A stretch of 64,000 nt of DNA from an uncultured Marinicella sp. (GTDB lineage: Bacteria > Pseudomonadota > Gammaproteobacteria > Xanthomonadales > Marinicellaceae). How positions within the stretch are numbered: position 1 is the stretch's first letter; every line of letters starts with the position of its first letter. This document shows, in pieces, positions 1 through 10,862 of this stretch. The stretch is from positions 286,001 through 350,000 of the forward strand of contig CANNBS010000003.1 of the NCBI GenBank assembly GCA_947502925.1, in the 5' to 3' direction. The notes under the pieces are model-generated. The model made no database searches. It was not told where the DNA came from and saw only the letters and a list, made by a program, of their open reading frames with translations. The position numbers and the translations under genes were made by a program.

Positions 1-326
1 ATCATTTTATCGGCCTCCGGTAACAGCAGCTCGAAAATACCGGCGCCACCGATTACCATTACTTCTTCATTATTCTGGAGTTTACGCCAGTCGTGAATAA
101 TGTTGAATCCCGGGCGGTGATAATCAGGTTGACGGCTTAATACCCAGTTTACGCGTTTCGGTAGAGGCTTTTTGAGTGATTCACAGGTTTTTCGACCCAT
201 TAAAATCGGCTTGTTTAAGGTATTCTTTTTAAAGATCTTTAAATCTGCGGGTAAATACCACGGTAAATCATTATCAGCACCAATCAGCCTGTTTTTATCA
301 AACGCTGCCACCAGGGTAAAACTCAT
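1..326 (-). CDS. folA: Dihydrofolate reductase, partial (C-terminus beyond window)
   Basis: Reduces dihydrofolate to tetrahydrofolate with NADPH in the cytosol, regenerating the folate that ThyA oxidises. The minus-strand reading starts [16 protein letters not shown], followed by a [14 protein letters not shown] stretch and a [12 protein letters not shown] stretch. These match the family's substrate-binding helix and NADPH loop. [16 protein letters not shown] segment near the window edge is the conserved second nucleotide-binding turn. About 108 codons are present, so roughly the last third is missing. The ATG overlaps the TGA stop of thyA in an ATGA junction, so the two genes are translationally coupled. 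The product call is safe; only the missing end limits it. Confidence 0.93.
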   Translation of the reverse strand, partial: MSFTLVAAFDKNRLIGADNDLPWYLPADLKIFKKNTLNKPILMGRKTCESLKKPLPKRVNWVLSRQPDYHRPGFNIIHDWRKLQNNEEVMVIGGAGIFELLLPEADKM

Positions 327-1117
327 ACCGCCACCTGACCTTTGATGTGAGGATGGGCCTGATAATGTGTAATGCGGAAGTCATCATAATCAAATCCAAA
401 TATATCCTTAACTTCGGGATTGATTTGTAATTGGGGCAACGGGTACGGTTCGCGGTCTAACTGTTGTTGTATTTGTTCGCGGTGATTCAGGTAGATATGG
501 GCATCGCCAAAGGTGTGGACAAAGTCACCGACTTGTAGATCACAGACTTGAGCCACCATGTGGGTGAGCAGGGCATAAGAGGCAATGTTAAAAGGCACCC
601 CCAAAAAGACATCGGCACTGCGCTGATACAATTGGCAGGAAAGCTTACCTTCGCTGACATAAAACTGGAACAGACAATGACAGGGTGGTAGAGCCATGTG
701 ATCAACATCAGCCACATTCCAGGCGCTGATGATATGTCGTCTTGATTCAGGGTTGGTTTTTATTTGTTGAATGAGTTGGCTTATCTGGTCAACATGTCCG
801 CCGGCGCCATCGGGCCATGAGCGCCATTGATGGCCGTACACCGGGCCTAAATCACCTGTTTCATCAGCCCATTCATTCCATATTTTTACGCCGTGATCAT
901 TCAGGTATTGAATATTGGTGTCGCCTTTTAAAAACCACAGCAATTCATAGATAATTGATTTAATGTGGAGTTTTTTGGTGGTCAGCAAGGGAAACCCTTC
1001 AGATAAGTTAAAACGCATCTGATAACCGAATACACTAATCGTACCGGTGCCGGTGCGATCATCCTTTTTTGTTCCATTATCAAGAATGTGACGAGCAAAA
1101 TCCAAATAAGCGCGCAT
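323..1117 (-). CDS. thyA: Thymidylate synthase
   Basis: Methylates dUMP to dTMP using methylene-tetrahydrofolate and releases dihydrofolate for the adjacent folA product. The protein is 264 residues, the same length as the E. coli enzyme. The nucleophile Cys146 lies in [10 protein letters not shown], and downstream are the dUMP-binding [12 protein letters not shown] segment and [12 protein letters not shown]. The start is the ATG at 1115-1117, with AAGG eight bases upstream followed directly by a run of T. That Shine-Dalgarno lies in the 3' arm of a hairpin (1122-1159). It is the first gene of a thyA-folA unit. Confidence 0.97.
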   Translation of the reverse strand: MRAYLDFARHILDNGTKKDDRTGTGTISVFGYQMRFNLSEGFPLLTTKKLHIKSIIYELLWFLKGDTNIQYLNDHGVKIWNEWADETGDLGPVYGHQWRSWPDGAGGHVDQISQLIQQIKTNPESRRHIISAWNVADVDHMALPPCHCLFQFYVSEGKLSCQLYQRSADVFLGVPFNIASYALLTHMVAQVCDLQVGDFVHTFGDAHIYLNHREQIQQQLDREPYPLPQLQINPEVKDIFGFDYDDFRITHYQAHPHIKGQVAV

Positions 1118-1121
1118 AAAA

Positions 1122-1159
1122 AAACCTTGCTATAAAAAGTTTGAATTATAGCAAGGTTT
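1122..1159 (-). terminator. Hairpin with T-run between HD-GYP gene and thyA
   Basis: Fourteen-base inverted repeat, 1122-1135 against 1146-1159, with a ten-base loop. On the minus strand it is followed by seven T, which run straight into the thyA ATG. It looks like an intrinsic terminator for the HD-GYP gene. The same bases carry the thyA Shine-Dalgarno and, on the 5' arm, an extended -10 element. Confidence 0.7.
1145..1153 (-). promoter_or_regulatory. Extended -10 element for thyA-folA
   Basis: On the minus strand these bases read TGCTATAAT, a perfect extended -10. No good -35 is present, as is usual for extended -10 promoters. Transcription would begin inside the hairpin loop and leave a leader of about 25 bases that keeps AAGG but loses the 5' arm. 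A thyA mRNA made here would therefore not fold its ribosome site away. This is inference from position. Confidence 0.5.
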
Positions 1160-1186
1160 AGGATTGTTCGCTGTCTTCAGGAATAT

Positions 1187-2485
1187 TTAGGCAAACATTC
1201 TTCGTACGGCATTGGGGGCATTAAAATTATCCAACACATGATCTGCGTCAACGCCCAATTTAGACATGCTGAGTGCACCGGTGATACAGGGACGTTCTTT
1301 GTTGGAAAAGGGTGGTTTTTTCGATAAATCAATAAACCGGGGTTTATCGAGTATCTTATTCTGCGCATTGCGAACCAGCAAAATTTCAGGTTTTAAACGT
1401 TTCTGTTTATTGTGTGATAATACCAAACCGACAGAACCATCTGAAAGTTGAACCGGTGAACCTGCAGGATACAAGCCAATGGCTTGAATAAATTCGTCCA
1501 CCAATTGTGCGCTGAAGAGTTTATTTTTCTGTTTAAACAGCCATTCCATGGCTTGTGAAGACGAATAGACTTTGCCGTAAGGTTTTTTGCTGGTCATGGC
1601 GTCGAAGGTATCGACGATACCGGCAATTTGCCCCATGGCAGGAATTTCATCCCCCACCAAGCCATACGGGTAACCACTGCCATCAAAACGCTCATGGTGG
1701 GTTTCGGCAATGGTCAGCACATCATGGGGAATGCTGTTATCTTTGGCCAGAATTTCTACACCCAACTCAACATGGGATTCGAATATTTTTCGTTCGTTTT
1801 CCGTGTAACTGTCTTTTTTATTGAGTAACTTACGGCTGATTTTCGTTTTACCAATATCTGCCAGTAACACACCAGTGACCAAAGTTTCTAATTTGTCCTC
1901 GGCAATACCAAGGTGACGTCCAAACACAGCCGATAAAATGGCTGAGCGCAGTGAATGACCGTACACGTACTGGCCTTTTTCTTTTAATTGGGTCAGCCAC
2001 ACCAGGGTGTTGGGGTTACGAATCACCGAATTAACCACCTGAGAGGCGATTTGTTTGGTTTTCTTAATGTCTAACCGTTTGCCGACACGTAAATTAAAAC
2101 TGGTTTCTTCAACCGCACTGTTTAAATCAACCATTAAAGAATGGGCACGACCAAATTCACGCTTAATGGGCTTAAGTTGCGTGGTGTAATAATCGTGTTT
2201 AATAATCAGCGGTTGGTTACGATTGCGGTACTTGTGGCTTTTTTCCTGTTTGCGTAATAAAGGGGAGGGCTTAGAGATTTCCGGCTCTGCCACCAGAGAC
2301 TTGCCTTTCACTACATCAATATAAACGTGGTCACAGAACGCTTTGAGGTCTTTAATCTCATTTTGACTGCGGATATAAAAGCCCTGGAAAGGGAACGGTG
2401 TATCCAACCATGAACGGTCTAATTTGCAGACGTACATGCCCACTTTCAAATACTTAACGGATATTTTTTCTTTTTCTATGCCCAT
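1187..2485 (-). CDS. DUF3391 / HD-GYP domain protein
   Basis: Predicted cytosolic member of the HD-GYP cyclic-di-GMP phosphodiesterase family, 432 residues. The N-terminal ~120 residues (ISVKYLKVGMYVCKLDRSW...) are a DUF3391 domain. The rest is an HD-GYP domain with the diagnostic HHERFDGSGYPYGL and GIVDTFDAMTS motifs. The usual HD metal pair reads LLADIGK instead of LLHDIGK, so the histidine of the HD dyad is alanine. The remaining signature is intact. Activity may be altered, or the protein may be a sensor. It stands alone between rpsT and thyA. No cyclase is adjacent; the nearest GGDEF gene, at 48-50 kb, is broken. Confidence 0.88.
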   Translation of the reverse strand: MGIEKEKISVKYLKVGMYVCKLDRSWLDTPFPFQGFYIRSQNEIKDLKAFCDHVYIDVVKGKSLVAEPEISKPSPLLRKQEKSHKYRNRNQPLIIKHDYYTTQLKPIKREFGRAHSLMVDLNSAVEETSFNLRVGKRLDIKKTKQIASQVVNSVIRNPNTLVWLTQLKEKGQYVYGHSLRSAILSAVFGRHLGIAEDKLETLVTGVLLADIGKTKISRKLLNKKDSYTENERKIFESHVELGVEILAKDNSIPHDVLTIAETHHERFDGSGYPYGLVGDEIPAMGQIAGIVDTFDAMTSKKPYGKVYSSSQAMEWLFKQKNKLFSAQLVDEFIQAIGLYPAGSPVQLSDGSVGLVLSHNKQKRLKPEILLVRNAQNKILDKPRFIDLSKKPPFSNKERPCITGALSMSKLGVDADHVLDNFNAPNAVRRMFA

Positions 2486-2625
2486 AATGTTAACCTTATT
2501 AAGATTATACCTGTACGTGATTCTATCACAAGATTATGCCAAGATAGTGACGTAATTCACAAAAAACATAAAAAAGTGACGAAATTTGTCACCTTCATGA
2601 ATTCGTTTTAATTTTAAACACAAAA

Positions 2626-2657
2626 AAACCCGGTTATATCAGTCTATAACCGGGTTT
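2626..2657 (-). terminator. rpsT terminator
   Basis: Thirteen-base perfect inverted repeat (2626-2638 and 2645-2657) around a six-base loop. A seven-T run follows on the minus strand, just past the rpsT stop codon. It is a textbook intrinsic terminator. Confidence 0.9.
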
Positions 2658-2679
2658 TATCTGTAATAAATAATAGCGA

Positions 2680-2943
2680 TTAAGCCATGGCTTTTATTTT
2701 TGCATTCAGTCGGCTTTTGTGACGGGCAATTTTATTTTTATGAAAAAGTCCTTTGCGAGCGACACTGTCAACAACAGGAACCATTTCATTGAATAAATTT
2801 TGTGCTTTTTCTTTGTCACCGGCTTCAATGGCAGTCACCACATTTTTGATTTTGGTGCGTGCTTTAGAACGCAGGCTCATGTTATGCTGTCGGCTTTTTG
2901 TGGCTTGACGAATGCGTTTTCTTGCAGATGCTGAATTGGCCAA
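2680..2943 (-). CDS. rpsT: 30S ribosomal protein S20
   Basis: Primary 16S rRNA-binding protein of the small subunit. I place the start at the TTG at 2941-2943, giving 87 residues that begin (M)[12 protein letters not shown]. This matches the normal S20 length. AGGAG lies seven bases upstream. A longer reading to an upstream ATG would add a non-homologous tail. E. coli rpsT also starts with UUG, which is part of its translational autoregulation, so the rare start is probably functional. The protein is very basic throughout, as expected. It is divergent from murJ, the usual gammaproteobacterial arrangement. Confidence 0.95.
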   Translation of the reverse strand: MANSASARKRIRQATKSRQHNMSLRSKARTKIKNVVTAIEAGDKEKAQNLFNEMVPVVDSVARKGLFHKNKIARHKSRLNAKIKAMA

Positions 2944-3032
2944 AACGGTTCTCCTTGGAATTAAGAATTTTAAAAAACGGCGCATTTTCCCATTTATTTC
3001 ATGAATAGTCAACATTTGCTGAGGTTTATTGG

Positions 3033-4583
3033 ATGAATTTAGCTCGATCGACGGCTGTGGTCAGCTTTTTTACCTTGATGTCTCGGTTTTCAGGGTTTTT
3101 TCGTGACGTGCTGGTGGCACGCTACTTTGGTGCCACTGTCTGGACGGATGCTTTTTTTGTGGCCTTTCGGATCCCCAATTTTATGCGTCGTTTATTCGCC
3201 GAAGGGTCGTTTTCTTTGGCCTTTATTCCGGTACTTAACGAAATAAAAACGCAACAAAGTGAAGCCTATTTAAAAGCCTATATAAATCATATTTTGGGGG
3301 CATTATTAGCGGCTTTGTTGGTGGTTGTGGGCTTGATGGAGCTGCTGGCACCGGGTGTGATTAGTGTGTTTGCGCCGGGACTTTTGGATGAACCTGCAGC
3401 AGTTTTTGAGTCAGCAGTCACCATGCTGCGCATCACTTTGCCGTATCTACTGTTAATTTCTCTGGTGGCTTTTTCTGCCGGTATTCTAAATAGTTTTAAT
3501 CGCTTTGCGGTACCCGCCGCCACGCCGATTTTGCTTAATGCCTCTTTGATTGTGGCCGCCCTATATTTTCGCGATGATTTTGATGTGCCGGTGGTGGCTT
3601 TGGCCTGGGGTGTTCTGGCGGCCGGTGTTTTGCAACTCATTGTTCAAATTCCGGCATTAATTCGATTGGGTGTGGTGCCGGTTCCGGTATTAAAAATACA
3701 TGATCCGGAAGTTAAAAAGGTCATGAAATTGATGATTCCCACCTTGTTCGGTTCTTCGGTGGCGCAAATTAATTTACTGATTGATACCTTAATTGCCTCC
3801 ATGTTGCCGTTGGTGGGCAGCATTACATTTCTCTATTTTTCTGATCGCTTAATGGAATTTCCTCTGGGATTGTTCGGTATCGCCATTTCGACGGTTATTC
3901 TGCCAAAATTATCACAGGCTTTTGCCGCCAAAGACAATGAAGACTATCAAAAAACCATGCAATGGGGCATGTCGCTGGCGATGTCGGTGGCGATTCCTTC
4001 AGCCGTCGGTTTGTTTGTATTGGCCAAACCGGTGGTTTTTACGCTTTTTACCTATAATGAGTTCACCTTACAGGACGCGTTGTTTACATCCTATAGTTTA
4101 ATGGTTTATATGTTGGGTTTACCGGCTTTTATCGCCATTAAAATTCTGCTACCGGCTTTTTACGCACGAAAAGATCCAAAAACGCCTGTGCGCATTGCCA
4201 TAAAAGCGATGTTGGTGAATGTGGTCTTGAATGTGGTTTTTGTGGCGCTGTTGTACGCCATGGATGTGGTTTCTTTGCACATGGGATTGGCCATGGCGGG
4301 TGTGGGTTCGGCCTGGTTACAGTGTTTCTGGTTGTATCAACGCTTAAAACTGGACGGTATCATCAAAAATGCCCTGCTGGCGCCTGATTTGTTACTTAAA
4401 TTGATGATAGCAGTGGCGATGATGGCCGTGACTTTGTGGTTGATGTTGCAGCGCGTGGGTGATTGGATGCAATGGCTGTGGTATCAGCGCTTGGGGTATT
4501 TGTCGCTGATTATCGTTGCCGGCGTGATGGTTTATTTTGCGGTTTTGTGGTTATTAAAAGCCCATAAAAGGATTGAATCATGA
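3033..4583 (+). CDS. murJ: Lipid II flippase MurJ
   Basis: Inner-membrane flippase that moves lipid II to the periplasmic face for peptidoglycan synthesis. It has 516 residues and is hydrophobic throughout, with about fourteen predicted membrane segments. The N-terminus [20 protein letters not shown] and the following [10 protein letters not shown] and [17 protein letters not shown] stretches are family hallmarks with the functional arginines. It is the first gene of the murJ-ribF-ileS-lspA-ispH run, and its TGA overlaps the ribF ATG by four bases. Confidence 0.96.
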   Translation: MNLARSTAVVSFFTLMSRFSGFFRDVLVARYFGATVWTDAFFVAFRIPNFMRRLFAEGSFSLAFIPVLNEIKTQQSEAYLKAYINHILGALLAALLVVVGLMELLAPGVISVFAPGLLDEPAAVFESAVTMLRITLPYLLLISLVAFSAGILNSFNRFAVPAATPILLNASLIVAALYFRDDFDVPVVALAWGVLAAGVLQLIVQIPALIRLGVVPVPVLKIHDPEVKKVMKLMIPTLFGSSVAQINLLIDTLIASMLPLVGSITFLYFSDRLMEFPLGLFGIAISTVILPKLSQAFAAKDNEDYQKTMQWGMSLAMSVAIPSAVGLFVLAKPVVFTLFTYNEFTLQDALFTSYSLMVYMLGLPAFIAIKILLPAFYARKDPKTPVRIAIKAMLVNVVLNVVFVALLYAMDVVSLHMGLAMAGVGSAWLQCFWLYQRLKLDGIIKNALLAPDLLLKLMIAVAMMAVTLWLMLQRVGDWMQWLWYQRLGYLSLIIVAGVMVYFAVLWLLKAHKRIES

Positions 4584-5530
4584 AAATAATTCGCTATCCG
4601 CAGAAAACCCCTTTAAAAAGTCCGTCGGCCGTAACCATCGGTAATTTTGATGGTGTTCATAAAGGCCATCAGGCTTTAATTAAACAATCACTGTCAGCGG
4701 CTAAAACACAATCATTACAATCGGTGGTGGTGACCATGGAACCCTTACCTGTGCAGTATTTCAAAGGCCGTTTTGAAGTGGATCTTATTACACGTTTTAA
4801 ACAAAAAGCCCGCTTAATTCAGCGATTGGGCGTGGATGTGTTATGTGTGCTGAATTTTAACCGGCATCTGTCGCAGCTCAGTGCCAATAAATTTTGTGAT
4901 GAGATTCTTGATCGTGGGTTACGGGCGCAGCATATTGTGGTGGGTCATGATTTTAAATTTGGTGCTGATCGTGATGGTGATGTTGCATTTTTATCCGACT
5001 GGTGCCGGAGAAAGAACATCAACATCGAAATTATACCGCCTATACAAAACCAGCAGGGTCGCATCAGTTCGACCTGTCTCAGAAATTTATTAAAGGCTGG
5101 AGAGTTTCGGCTGGCCAAACAGGCGTTGGGTCGTCATTACAGCATTGTCGGGCGGGTTAAACATGGACGGAAAATAGGCCGTAATTTAGGCTATCCCACC
5201 ATAAATATTGAATTTAACAAAGGTGGCAACCCTTTGCATGGTGTGTACGTGGTGGCGATAGAGATTGAGGGAGAATGGTATCAGGGGGTGGCTTCGGTGG
5301 GTTATAACCCGACCGTGGGCGGCAATGCCAAACGCTTAGAGGTTTATGTCATGAATTTTAATACGGAAGTCTATGGCCATTTCGTTAAAGTTTTGTTTTA
5401 TAAAAAGTTGCGAAATGAAGTAGAATTTGACAGTCTATGTGCCTTACGCACCGCCATCGAAACCGATGTGCAACAAACCAAACAATTTTTTGCCGAACAA
5501 ACAGGAGAAATCTGTGAGCCAAGATTATAA
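4580..5530 (+). CDS. ribF: Bifunctional riboflavin kinase / FAD synthetase
   Basis: Phosphorylates riboflavin to FMN and adenylylates FMN to FAD. Of 316 residues, the N-terminal half is the FAD synthetase nucleotidyltransferase, with [13 protein letters not shown] near residue 20 and [10 protein letters not shown] near 175. The C-terminal third is the flavokinase, with [11 protein letters not shown] and the YVMNFN strand. Translation is coupled to murJ by ATGA. The 3' end overlaps the annotated ileS start by 17 bases. Confidence 0.96.
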   Translation: MKIIRYPQKTPLKSPSAVTIGNFDGVHKGHQALIKQSLSAAKTQSLQSVVVTMEPLPVQYFKGRFEVDLITRFKQKARLIQRLGVDVLCVLNFNRHLSQLSANKFCDEILDRGLRAQHIVVGHDFKFGADRDGDVAFLSDWCRRKNINIEIIPPIQNQQGRISSTCLRNLLKAGEFRLAKQALGRHYSIVGRVKHGRKIGRNLGYPTINIEFNKGGNPLHGVYVVAIEIEGEWYQGVASVGYNPTVGGNAKRLEVYVMNFNTEVYGHFVKVLFYKKLRNEVEFDSLCALRTAIETDVQQTKQFFAEQTGEICEPRL

Positions 5531-8312
5531 AAAAACGCTCAATTTGCCCAAAACCAATTTTAAAATGAAAGCCTCGCTGGCTACCAAAGAACCCCAATGG
5601 ATTAAGCAGTGGGATAAAGAAGGCCTGTATGAGGCTTTACAGGAGCATTGTCAGGATCGGCCTTTGTTTGTGTTGCACGACGGGCCACCGTATGCCAATG
5701 GCGCCATTCATATGGGTCATGCGGTGAATAAGGTTTTAAAAGATGTGGTGGTGAAGTCTAAAACCATGGCCGGTTTTAAAGCACCCTATGTGCCCGGCTG
5801 GGACTGTCATGGGTTGCCAATAGAAGTTCAGGTGGAAAAGAAAGTGGGTAAAGTTGGCCAAAAAGTCGATGCCAAAACCTTCCGGGAAAAATGTCGTAAT
5901 TACGCCGACACCCAAATTGAAATCCAGAAAAAGGATTTTAAACGCCTGGGTGTCATGGGTGAATGGGACACGCCGTATATGACCAAATCTTTTCAATACG
6001 AAGCGGACATGATCCGTGCCTTGGCTGAAATTGTGGCCCATGGTCATGTAGAGAAAGGTGTGAAACCGGTCAACTGGTGTTTTGATTGCGGTTCGGCGTT
6101 GGCGGAAGCCGAAATTGAATACATGGACAAAACTTCACCGGCCATTGATGTGGCTTTTACGGTGGTTGATCAGCGTATTGCTGATGTGGTAAATCTGCCC
6201 GAATCAGATTTGCCGTTGGCGGTTCCAATCTGGACCACCACCCCGTGGACCATACCGGCCAACCGGGCGGTTTCCCTGCACCCTGAATTGGAATATGCCG
6301 TGGTGACCGGACATAAGGACTTTATATTGCTGATTGCTGAAGACATGATGAGCGAGGTGATGTCGCGTTATGGTGTGGAAGATTATCATGTGGCGGCCAC
6401 TGTACAGGGACGTGATCTGGATAAAATTCAACTGCAACATCCCTTATTTGATCTTCAGGTGCCCATCACCCTGGGCGAGCACGTAACCACTGAAGCCGGT
6501 ACCGGTGCAGTGCATACAGCGCCCGGTCATGGTGCTGATGACTTTTTAATCGGTCAGCAGTATGACCTGGAAATTTATAATCCGGTCGACAGCCAGGGAT
6601 ATTATTTAGACGACACGCCGATGTTCGACGGTCAGCATGTCTGGGAAGCGAATAAAACCATTGTCACCGCTTTAGAAGAAAGCGGTCAGTTATTGCACCA
6701 TGAAACAATCCAGCACAGCTACCCACATTGTTGGCGCCATAAAAGCCCGACCGCATTTCGCACCACACCGCAGTGGTTTATCAGTATGGATAAACAACAA
6801 CTACGCAAACGCGCATTGAGCGAAATCGAACAGGTGAAATGGATTCCTGGCTGGGGTAAAGAACGCATTTACGGCATGATTGAAAACCGCCCGGAGTGGT
6901 GTATTTCGCGGCAACGTACCTGGGGTGTGCCGATTCCCTTTTATGTGCATAAACAAACCGGCCAGTTGCATCCGGATACGCAGGATATTATGGCGCAAGT
7001 GGCTGATTTATTTGAAGAAAAAGGCATGGACGTCTGGTTTGATTTGGATGATACGCAATTACTGGGCGATGCGGTGGATGACTATGAAAAAGTCACCGAT
7101 GTCTTGGATGTCTGGTTTGATTCCGGTGTCACCCATTACTGTGTATTAAAAGCCCGCGAAAACCTGCGTGAACCGGCGGATTTATACCTTGAAGGTTCTG
7201 ATCAACACCGTGGCTGGTTTCATTCCTCGTTATTAACCGGTGTGGCGATCAACGATCGCGCGCCTTATAAAGAGGTTCTGACCCACGGCTTTGTGGTGGA
7301 TAAAGACGGCAAGAAAATGTCTAAATCCCTGGGCAATGTGGTGTCACCTGTTGATGTGATGAATAAATACGGTGCCGATATACTGCGTTTGTGGGTGGCG
7401 TCAGCGGATTATCGCGGCGAGATGACCATATCCGATGAGATTTTAAGCCGTGCCGCCGATGGTTACCGCCGCATCAGAAATACGGCTCGGTTTATGTTGG
7501 GTAATCTCAATGATTTTAATGTTGATGATGCCCTGGATCTCAGTGATTGTCTGGCCATTGATTTGTGGGCCTTGCAGCGGATGCAGGATTTACAGGCGGA
7601 GGTGCTGAAGCATTATCAGGATTACCAGCTGCACCACGTTTTCCAGAAAATCCACCATTTCTGCTCCCAGGATATGGGTGCGTTTTACCTGGATGTCATA
7701 AAAGATCGCCTTTATACCGCGCAAACCGGTGGTCAGGCGCGACGCTCGACGCAAACCGTGATGCATCATATACTCAATGCGCTGGTGCGCTTACTGGCAC
7801 CAATTGTAACCTTTACCGCCAATGAAATCTGGCAGGCCATGGGTCATGAGCGCCATGTTTTGTTTGAGCAGTGGTACGATTTTCCAAAAATCACCACCCA
7901 TAATCCGATCAGCACAGAGCAGTGGCAACTGATGAGTGAAGTGCGAAAAATGGTCTCTAAAGAGCTTGAGCAATTGCGGGTAGCCGGCGAAATCGGCGGT
8001 TCCCTGGATGCCGATGTGACCATTTATGCGGATGATGAATTGCATCAGCAACTGGCGCCTTTTGCTGATGAGTTGCGTTTTGTGCTGATTACTTCCAAAG
8101 CTTCATTAGCCCCATTGACTGAAACTGACAAAGACACAATGTCCTTAGAGAAATATACCTTGCGAATTGAAGCAATCCAGGCTCAAGGCGATAAATGTGA
8201 ACGCTGCTGGCATATTCAGGACAGTGTCGGTGAAGATAATAATCACCCAAGCTTATGTCACCGCTGTGTTATTAATATTGAAGGTTCTGGCGAAAAAAGG
8301 CGGGTGGCATAA
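5514..8312 (+). CDS. ileS: Isoleucyl-tRNA synthetase
   Basis: Charges tRNA-Ile and edits valine. I place the start at the GTG at 5514, because AGGAG sits six bases upstream at 5503-5507 and the product then begins (M)[15 protein letters not shown]. The reading frame is open further upstream, but that part only overlaps ribF. The 932 residues match the family length. The class I signatures are AIHMGH and KMSKSLGN. The editing domain has [12 protein letters not shown], and the C-terminus has a CERCWH...CHRC zinc site. Its TAA shares a base with the lspA ATG. Confidence 0.97.
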   Translation: MSQDYKKTLNLPKTNFKMKASLATKEPQWIKQWDKEGLYEALQEHCQDRPLFVLHDGPPYANGAIHMGHAVNKVLKDVVVKSKTMAGFKAPYVPGWDCHGLPIEVQVEKKVGKVGQKVDAKTFREKCRNYADTQIEIQKKDFKRLGVMGEWDTPYMTKSFQYEADMIRALAEIVAHGHVEKGVKPVNWCFDCGSALAEAEIEYMDKTSPAIDVAFTVVDQRIADVVNLPESDLPLAVPIWTTTPWTIPANRAVSLHPELEYAVVTGHKDFILLIAEDMMSEVMSRYGVEDYHVAATVQGRDLDKIQLQHPLFDLQVPITLGEHVTTEAGTGAVHTAPGHGADDFLIGQQYDLEIYNPVDSQGYYLDDTPMFDGQHVWEANKTIVTALEESGQLLHHETIQHSYPHCWRHKSPTAFRTTPQWFISMDKQQLRKRALSEIEQVKWIPGWGKERIYGMIENRPEWCISRQRTWGVPIPFYVHKQTGQLHPDTQDIMAQVADLFEEKGMDVWFDLDDTQLLGDAVDDYEKVTDVLDVWFDSGVTHYCVLKARENLREPADLYLEGSDQHRGWFHSSLLTGVAINDRAPYKEVLTHGFVVDKDGKKMSKSLGNVVSPVDVMNKYGADILRLWVASADYRGEMTISDEILSRAADGYRRIRNTARFMLGNLNDFNVDDALDLSDCLAIDLWALQRMQDLQAEVLKHYQDYQLHHVFQKIHHFCSQDMGAFYLDVIKDRLYTAQTGGQARRSTQTVMHHILNALVRLLAPIVTFTANEIWQAMGHERHVLFEQWYDFPKITTHNPISTEQWQLMSEVRKMVSKELEQLRVAGEIGGSLDADVTIYADDELHQQLAPFADELRFVLITSKASLAPLTETDKDTMSLEKYTLRIEAIQAQGDKCERCWHIQDSVGEDNNHPSLCHRCVINIEGSGEKRRVA

Positions 8313-8818
8313 TGCGTTTTAGTGAACGGGGTTTAGTCTGGTTGTGGTTATCCGCTGTGATCTTTATTGCTGATCAATTGACGAAATACTGGGCCACCGA
8401 AGTCTTGACCTTGTATGTGCCTGAAAAAGTCACAAGCTTTTTAAACTGGACTTTATTGCATAATGAAGGCATTGCTTTTAGCTTATTGGCCGATCAACCC
8501 GGCTGGCAACGCTGGTTTATTCTGATTATGGCGTCTGCCATTGTCATTTGGCTGTTCATCTGGTTGTATAACAGTTCGCGCAATCTTAAGTTACATAATA
8601 TTTCATTGGCGCTGGTGATTGGCGGTGCCCTGGGTAATATTTATGACCGGGCTGTGTTAGGCTATGTGGTGGATTTTATACAACTGCATTACAACGATTA
8701 TTATTGGCCGGCGTTTAATATCGCCGACTCAGCCATCACGGTGGGTGCAGTGTTATTAATTGTAGATACACTCTTTAGAAACCAGGATAAAGAACACAAT
8801 GAAAGTACTTCTGGCTAA
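8312..8818 (+). CDS. lspA: Lipoprotein signal peptidase (signal peptidase II)
   Basis: Inner-membrane aspartyl protease that removes lipoprotein signal peptides, for example from the BamE and efflux-adaptor lipoproteins in this window. The 168 residues hold four membrane segments. The catalytic aspartates lie in [11 protein letters not shown] and [11 protein letters not shown], and [15 protein letters not shown] is conserved. It is coupled to ileS through a TAATG overlap and overlaps ispH by 20 bases. An fkpB/slpA gene, often found between lspA and ispH, is absent. Confidence 0.96.
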   Translation: MRFSERGLVWLWLSAVIFIADQLTKYWATEVLTLYVPEKVTSFLNWTLLHNEGIAFSLLADQPGWQRWFILIMASAIVIWLFIWLYNSSRNLKLHNISLALVIGGALGNIYDRAVLGYVVDFIQLHYNDYYWPAFNIADSAITVGAVLLIVDTLFRNQDKEHNESTSG

Positions 8819-9752
8819 CCCGCGCGGATTTTGTGCCGGCGTTGACCGAGCCATTGATATTGTTAATCGCGCCTTAGATTCCTTTGGTGCGCCGATTTAC
8901 GTGCGCCATGAAGTGGTGCATAACCAATACGTTGTGGAAAAACTGCGCGACCGCGGTGCCATTTTTGTCGATGAGCTGGATGAAATACCGGCCAATCAGA
9001 TAGTGATTTTTTCCGCTCACGGCGTCTCAAAAGCCGTGCGCGAAGAAGCCAGTCGCCGTGATTTAAAAGTCTTTGATGCCACCTGTCCCTTAGTAACAAA
9101 AGTCCATATCGAAGTCTTTAGGTATTGTAAACAAGGCTATGATTTGGTCTTAATTGGTCATCACGGGCACCCGGAAGTGGAGGGCACCTTAGGTCAATGG
9201 GACAAACACAAAGGCAAAGGCACCGTTTATCTGGTGGATTCCGTGGATGAAGTTAAAGATCTGGAGATAAACAATCCAGATAAAGTCGCGTTTGTCACCC
9301 AAACCACCTTATCCGTGGACGACACCAAAGACATTATTCAGGCCTTGCAAAACAAATTCCCCGCTATCGAAGGCCCAAAGCATGATGATATTTGCTACGC
9401 CACCCAAAACCGCCAGAACGCAGTGAAAGAACTCACCGAATTTTGTGATCTTGTCCTGGTCGTCGGCAGTATCAACAGCTCCAATTCCAATCGCCTTAAA
9501 GAACTGGCTGAACGAAAAGGCGTTCAATCCTATTTAATTGATGACGCCAGCCACATAAATCCTGAGTGGTTAAACGGCGTTAAAACCATCGGTCTCACCG
9601 CCGGCGCTTCAGCGCCTGAAAAGTTGGTTAAAGATGTCATCGCCTGGCTCAAAAACCATGACAGCGAACTTGAAGTTGAGTCACTGGATGGTGAACCGGA
9701 AAACATGGTGTTTGCGTTGCCCAAAGAACTGCGATTAGTTCAAACCACTTAG
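8799..9752 (+). CDS. ispH: 4-hydroxy-3-methylbut-2-enyl diphosphate reductase
   Basis: Last step of the MEP isoprenoid pathway, an iron-sulphur enzyme making IPP and DMAPP. It has 317 residues. The three cluster-ligating cysteines lie in GFCAGVDRA near residue 12, [11 protein letters not shown] near 96 and [11 protein letters not shown] near 197. AHGVS and SSNSNRL substrate motifs are also present. It is last in the murJ operon, and the pilin operon follows after 121 bases. IspH linked to minor pilins is also seen in Pseudomonas, where the gene was called lytB. The product feeds ispB at 21 kb. Confidence 0.97.
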   Translation: MKVLLANPRGFCAGVDRAIDIVNRALDSFGAPIYVRHEVVHNQYVVEKLRDRGAIFVDELDEIPANQIVIFSAHGVSKAVREEASRRDLKVFDATCPLVTKVHIEVFRYCKQGYDLVLIGHHGHPEVEGTLGQWDKHKGKGTVYLVDSVDEVKDLEINNPDKVAFVTQTTLSVDDTKDIIQALQNKFPAIEGPKHDDICYATQNRQNAVKELTEFCDLVLVVGSINSSNSNRLKELAERKGVQSYLIDDASHINPEWLNGVKTIGLTAGASAPEKLVKDVIAWLKNHDSELEVESLDGEPENMVFALPKELRLVQTT

Positions 9753-9815
9753 TCGTTAACCGTTTATCGCTACTTTTCTTCCACTGGTCGGAAGCCCTCT
9801 TCATTTTCTTGCCTT

Positions 9816-9843
9816 TTGACATAACTTTAGACATGATTACCCT
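9816..9843 (+). promoter_or_regulatory. Possible sigma-70 promoter of the minor pilin operon
   Basis: A perfect TTGACA at 9816-9821 is followed 16 bases later by TACCCT (9838-9843), a weak -10. It is about 30 bases upstream of the first pilin ATG. Only the -35 is convincing. Confidence 0.3.
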
Positions 9844-9873
9844 GTACTTAAGTCAAAACAGTGAGCGCACACA

Positions 9874-10341
9874 ATGAAAGTAAGAGGGTTTACCTTAATT
9901 GAATTGATTATCACCTTGTTAATCGGTTCCTTATTATTGGCCTGGGGCGTGCCGAATTACCGGGATTTTAAAATGAGACGTCAGATTGTCGACAATGCCA
10001 ATGAATTTGTTTACAGCATGAATCTTGCCAGAGCTGAAGCTGTTCGTTATGGTACGGTAGTGACGGTTTCACCTGTTAGTAATGATTGGAACCAAGGTTG
10101 GATATCAACGGCAACCGGTGTGGGTGGAAACCCGGATGTTAAAATCGAAGAACATGATCCCGTTCAAGATATCAATGTAACCTTAACAACAAATCCGGGT
10201 GGCAGTATTTCTTTCAATCGAATCGGAGGCTTATCCGGAACGAATGAAGCGGTCTTTAGCTTAGTCCATACTGGTGACAGCTCCAGGTCCCGGAATGTCC
10301 GCGTCAGAATGTCCGGCTCAGTTAAGGTGGAGGAACCATGA
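9874..10341 (+). CDS. fimT: Type IV minor pilin, GspH/FimT family
   Basis: Low-abundance pilin thought to prime pilus assembly at the inner membrane. It has 155 residues. The prepilin peptidase site is RG|FTLIELIITLL, with Glu at mature position +5 and a hydrophobic helix after it. The remainder is a GspH-like globular domain. Pseudomonas has both fimT and fimU here; only one is present, so the symbol could equally be fimU. It is the first of seven genes on one strand with four-base overlaps or short gaps. Confidence 0.8.
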   Translation: MKVRGFTLIELIITLLIGSLLLAWGVPNYRDFKMRRQIVDNANEFVYSMNLARAEAVRYGTVVTVSPVSNDWNQGWISTATGVGGNPDVKIEEHDPVQDINVTLTTNPGGSISFNRIGGLSGTNEAVFSLVHTGDSSRSRNVRVRMSGSVKVEEP

Positions 10342-10862
10342 TATTACGTCGTAATGAAGAAGGTTTTACCTTACTGGAAGTTTTAATTGCTATTGTGGTG
10401 TTTTCTTTTGGCCTGCTTGGCATCGCCGGAATGATGACCATTTCAGTGCGTAATAACCATAACGGATACCTTCGTTCTCAGGCTAATTTTCTGGCAGAAA
10501 ATATGCTCGATCGAATGCGTGCCAACCCGGTAGCACTCTGGAATGGGGTCTATGCTGGGACGGCCAGTACCGGTGCAACCGACTGTGATTTCACCAATCC
10601 GTGTAACTATAATCAACTGGCTCAATATGATATGGAACAATGGGCTCAGAGTATTGAAACGGCATTACCCAATGGTTCGGGAACCATTGTCTGTAATGAT
10701 TTAGGGACAAATAATATAGCGACCATTTCTGCCACTGCACCCAGTATCTGGGCGCCAACCTCACCTTACAATGGCGTTTGCACTATCACAATTAATTGGG
10801 AAGAGTCTAATCGCCAATCTAGCGACCAACAACAAACGATGGAGCTGGTGGCACAACCATGA
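10338..10862 (+). CDS. pilV: Type IV minor pilin PilV
   Basis: Minor pilin of the tip-priming complex, 174 residues. The prepilin site is EEG|FTLLEVLIAIVVFSFGLLG, a typical PilV start, followed by MRANPVALWNGVY, a recurrent PilV segment after the helix. The ATG overlaps the upstream stop and the TGA overlaps the pilW ATG, so it is coupled on both sides. Confidence 0.87.
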   Translation: MILRRNEEGFTLLEVLIAIVVFSFGLLGIAGMMTISVRNNHNGYLRSQANFLAENMLDRMRANPVALWNGVYAGTASTGATDCDFTNPCNYNQLAQYDMEQWAQSIETALPNGSGTIVCNDLGTNNIATISATAPSIWAPTSPYNGVCTITINWEESNRQSSDQQQTMELVAQP

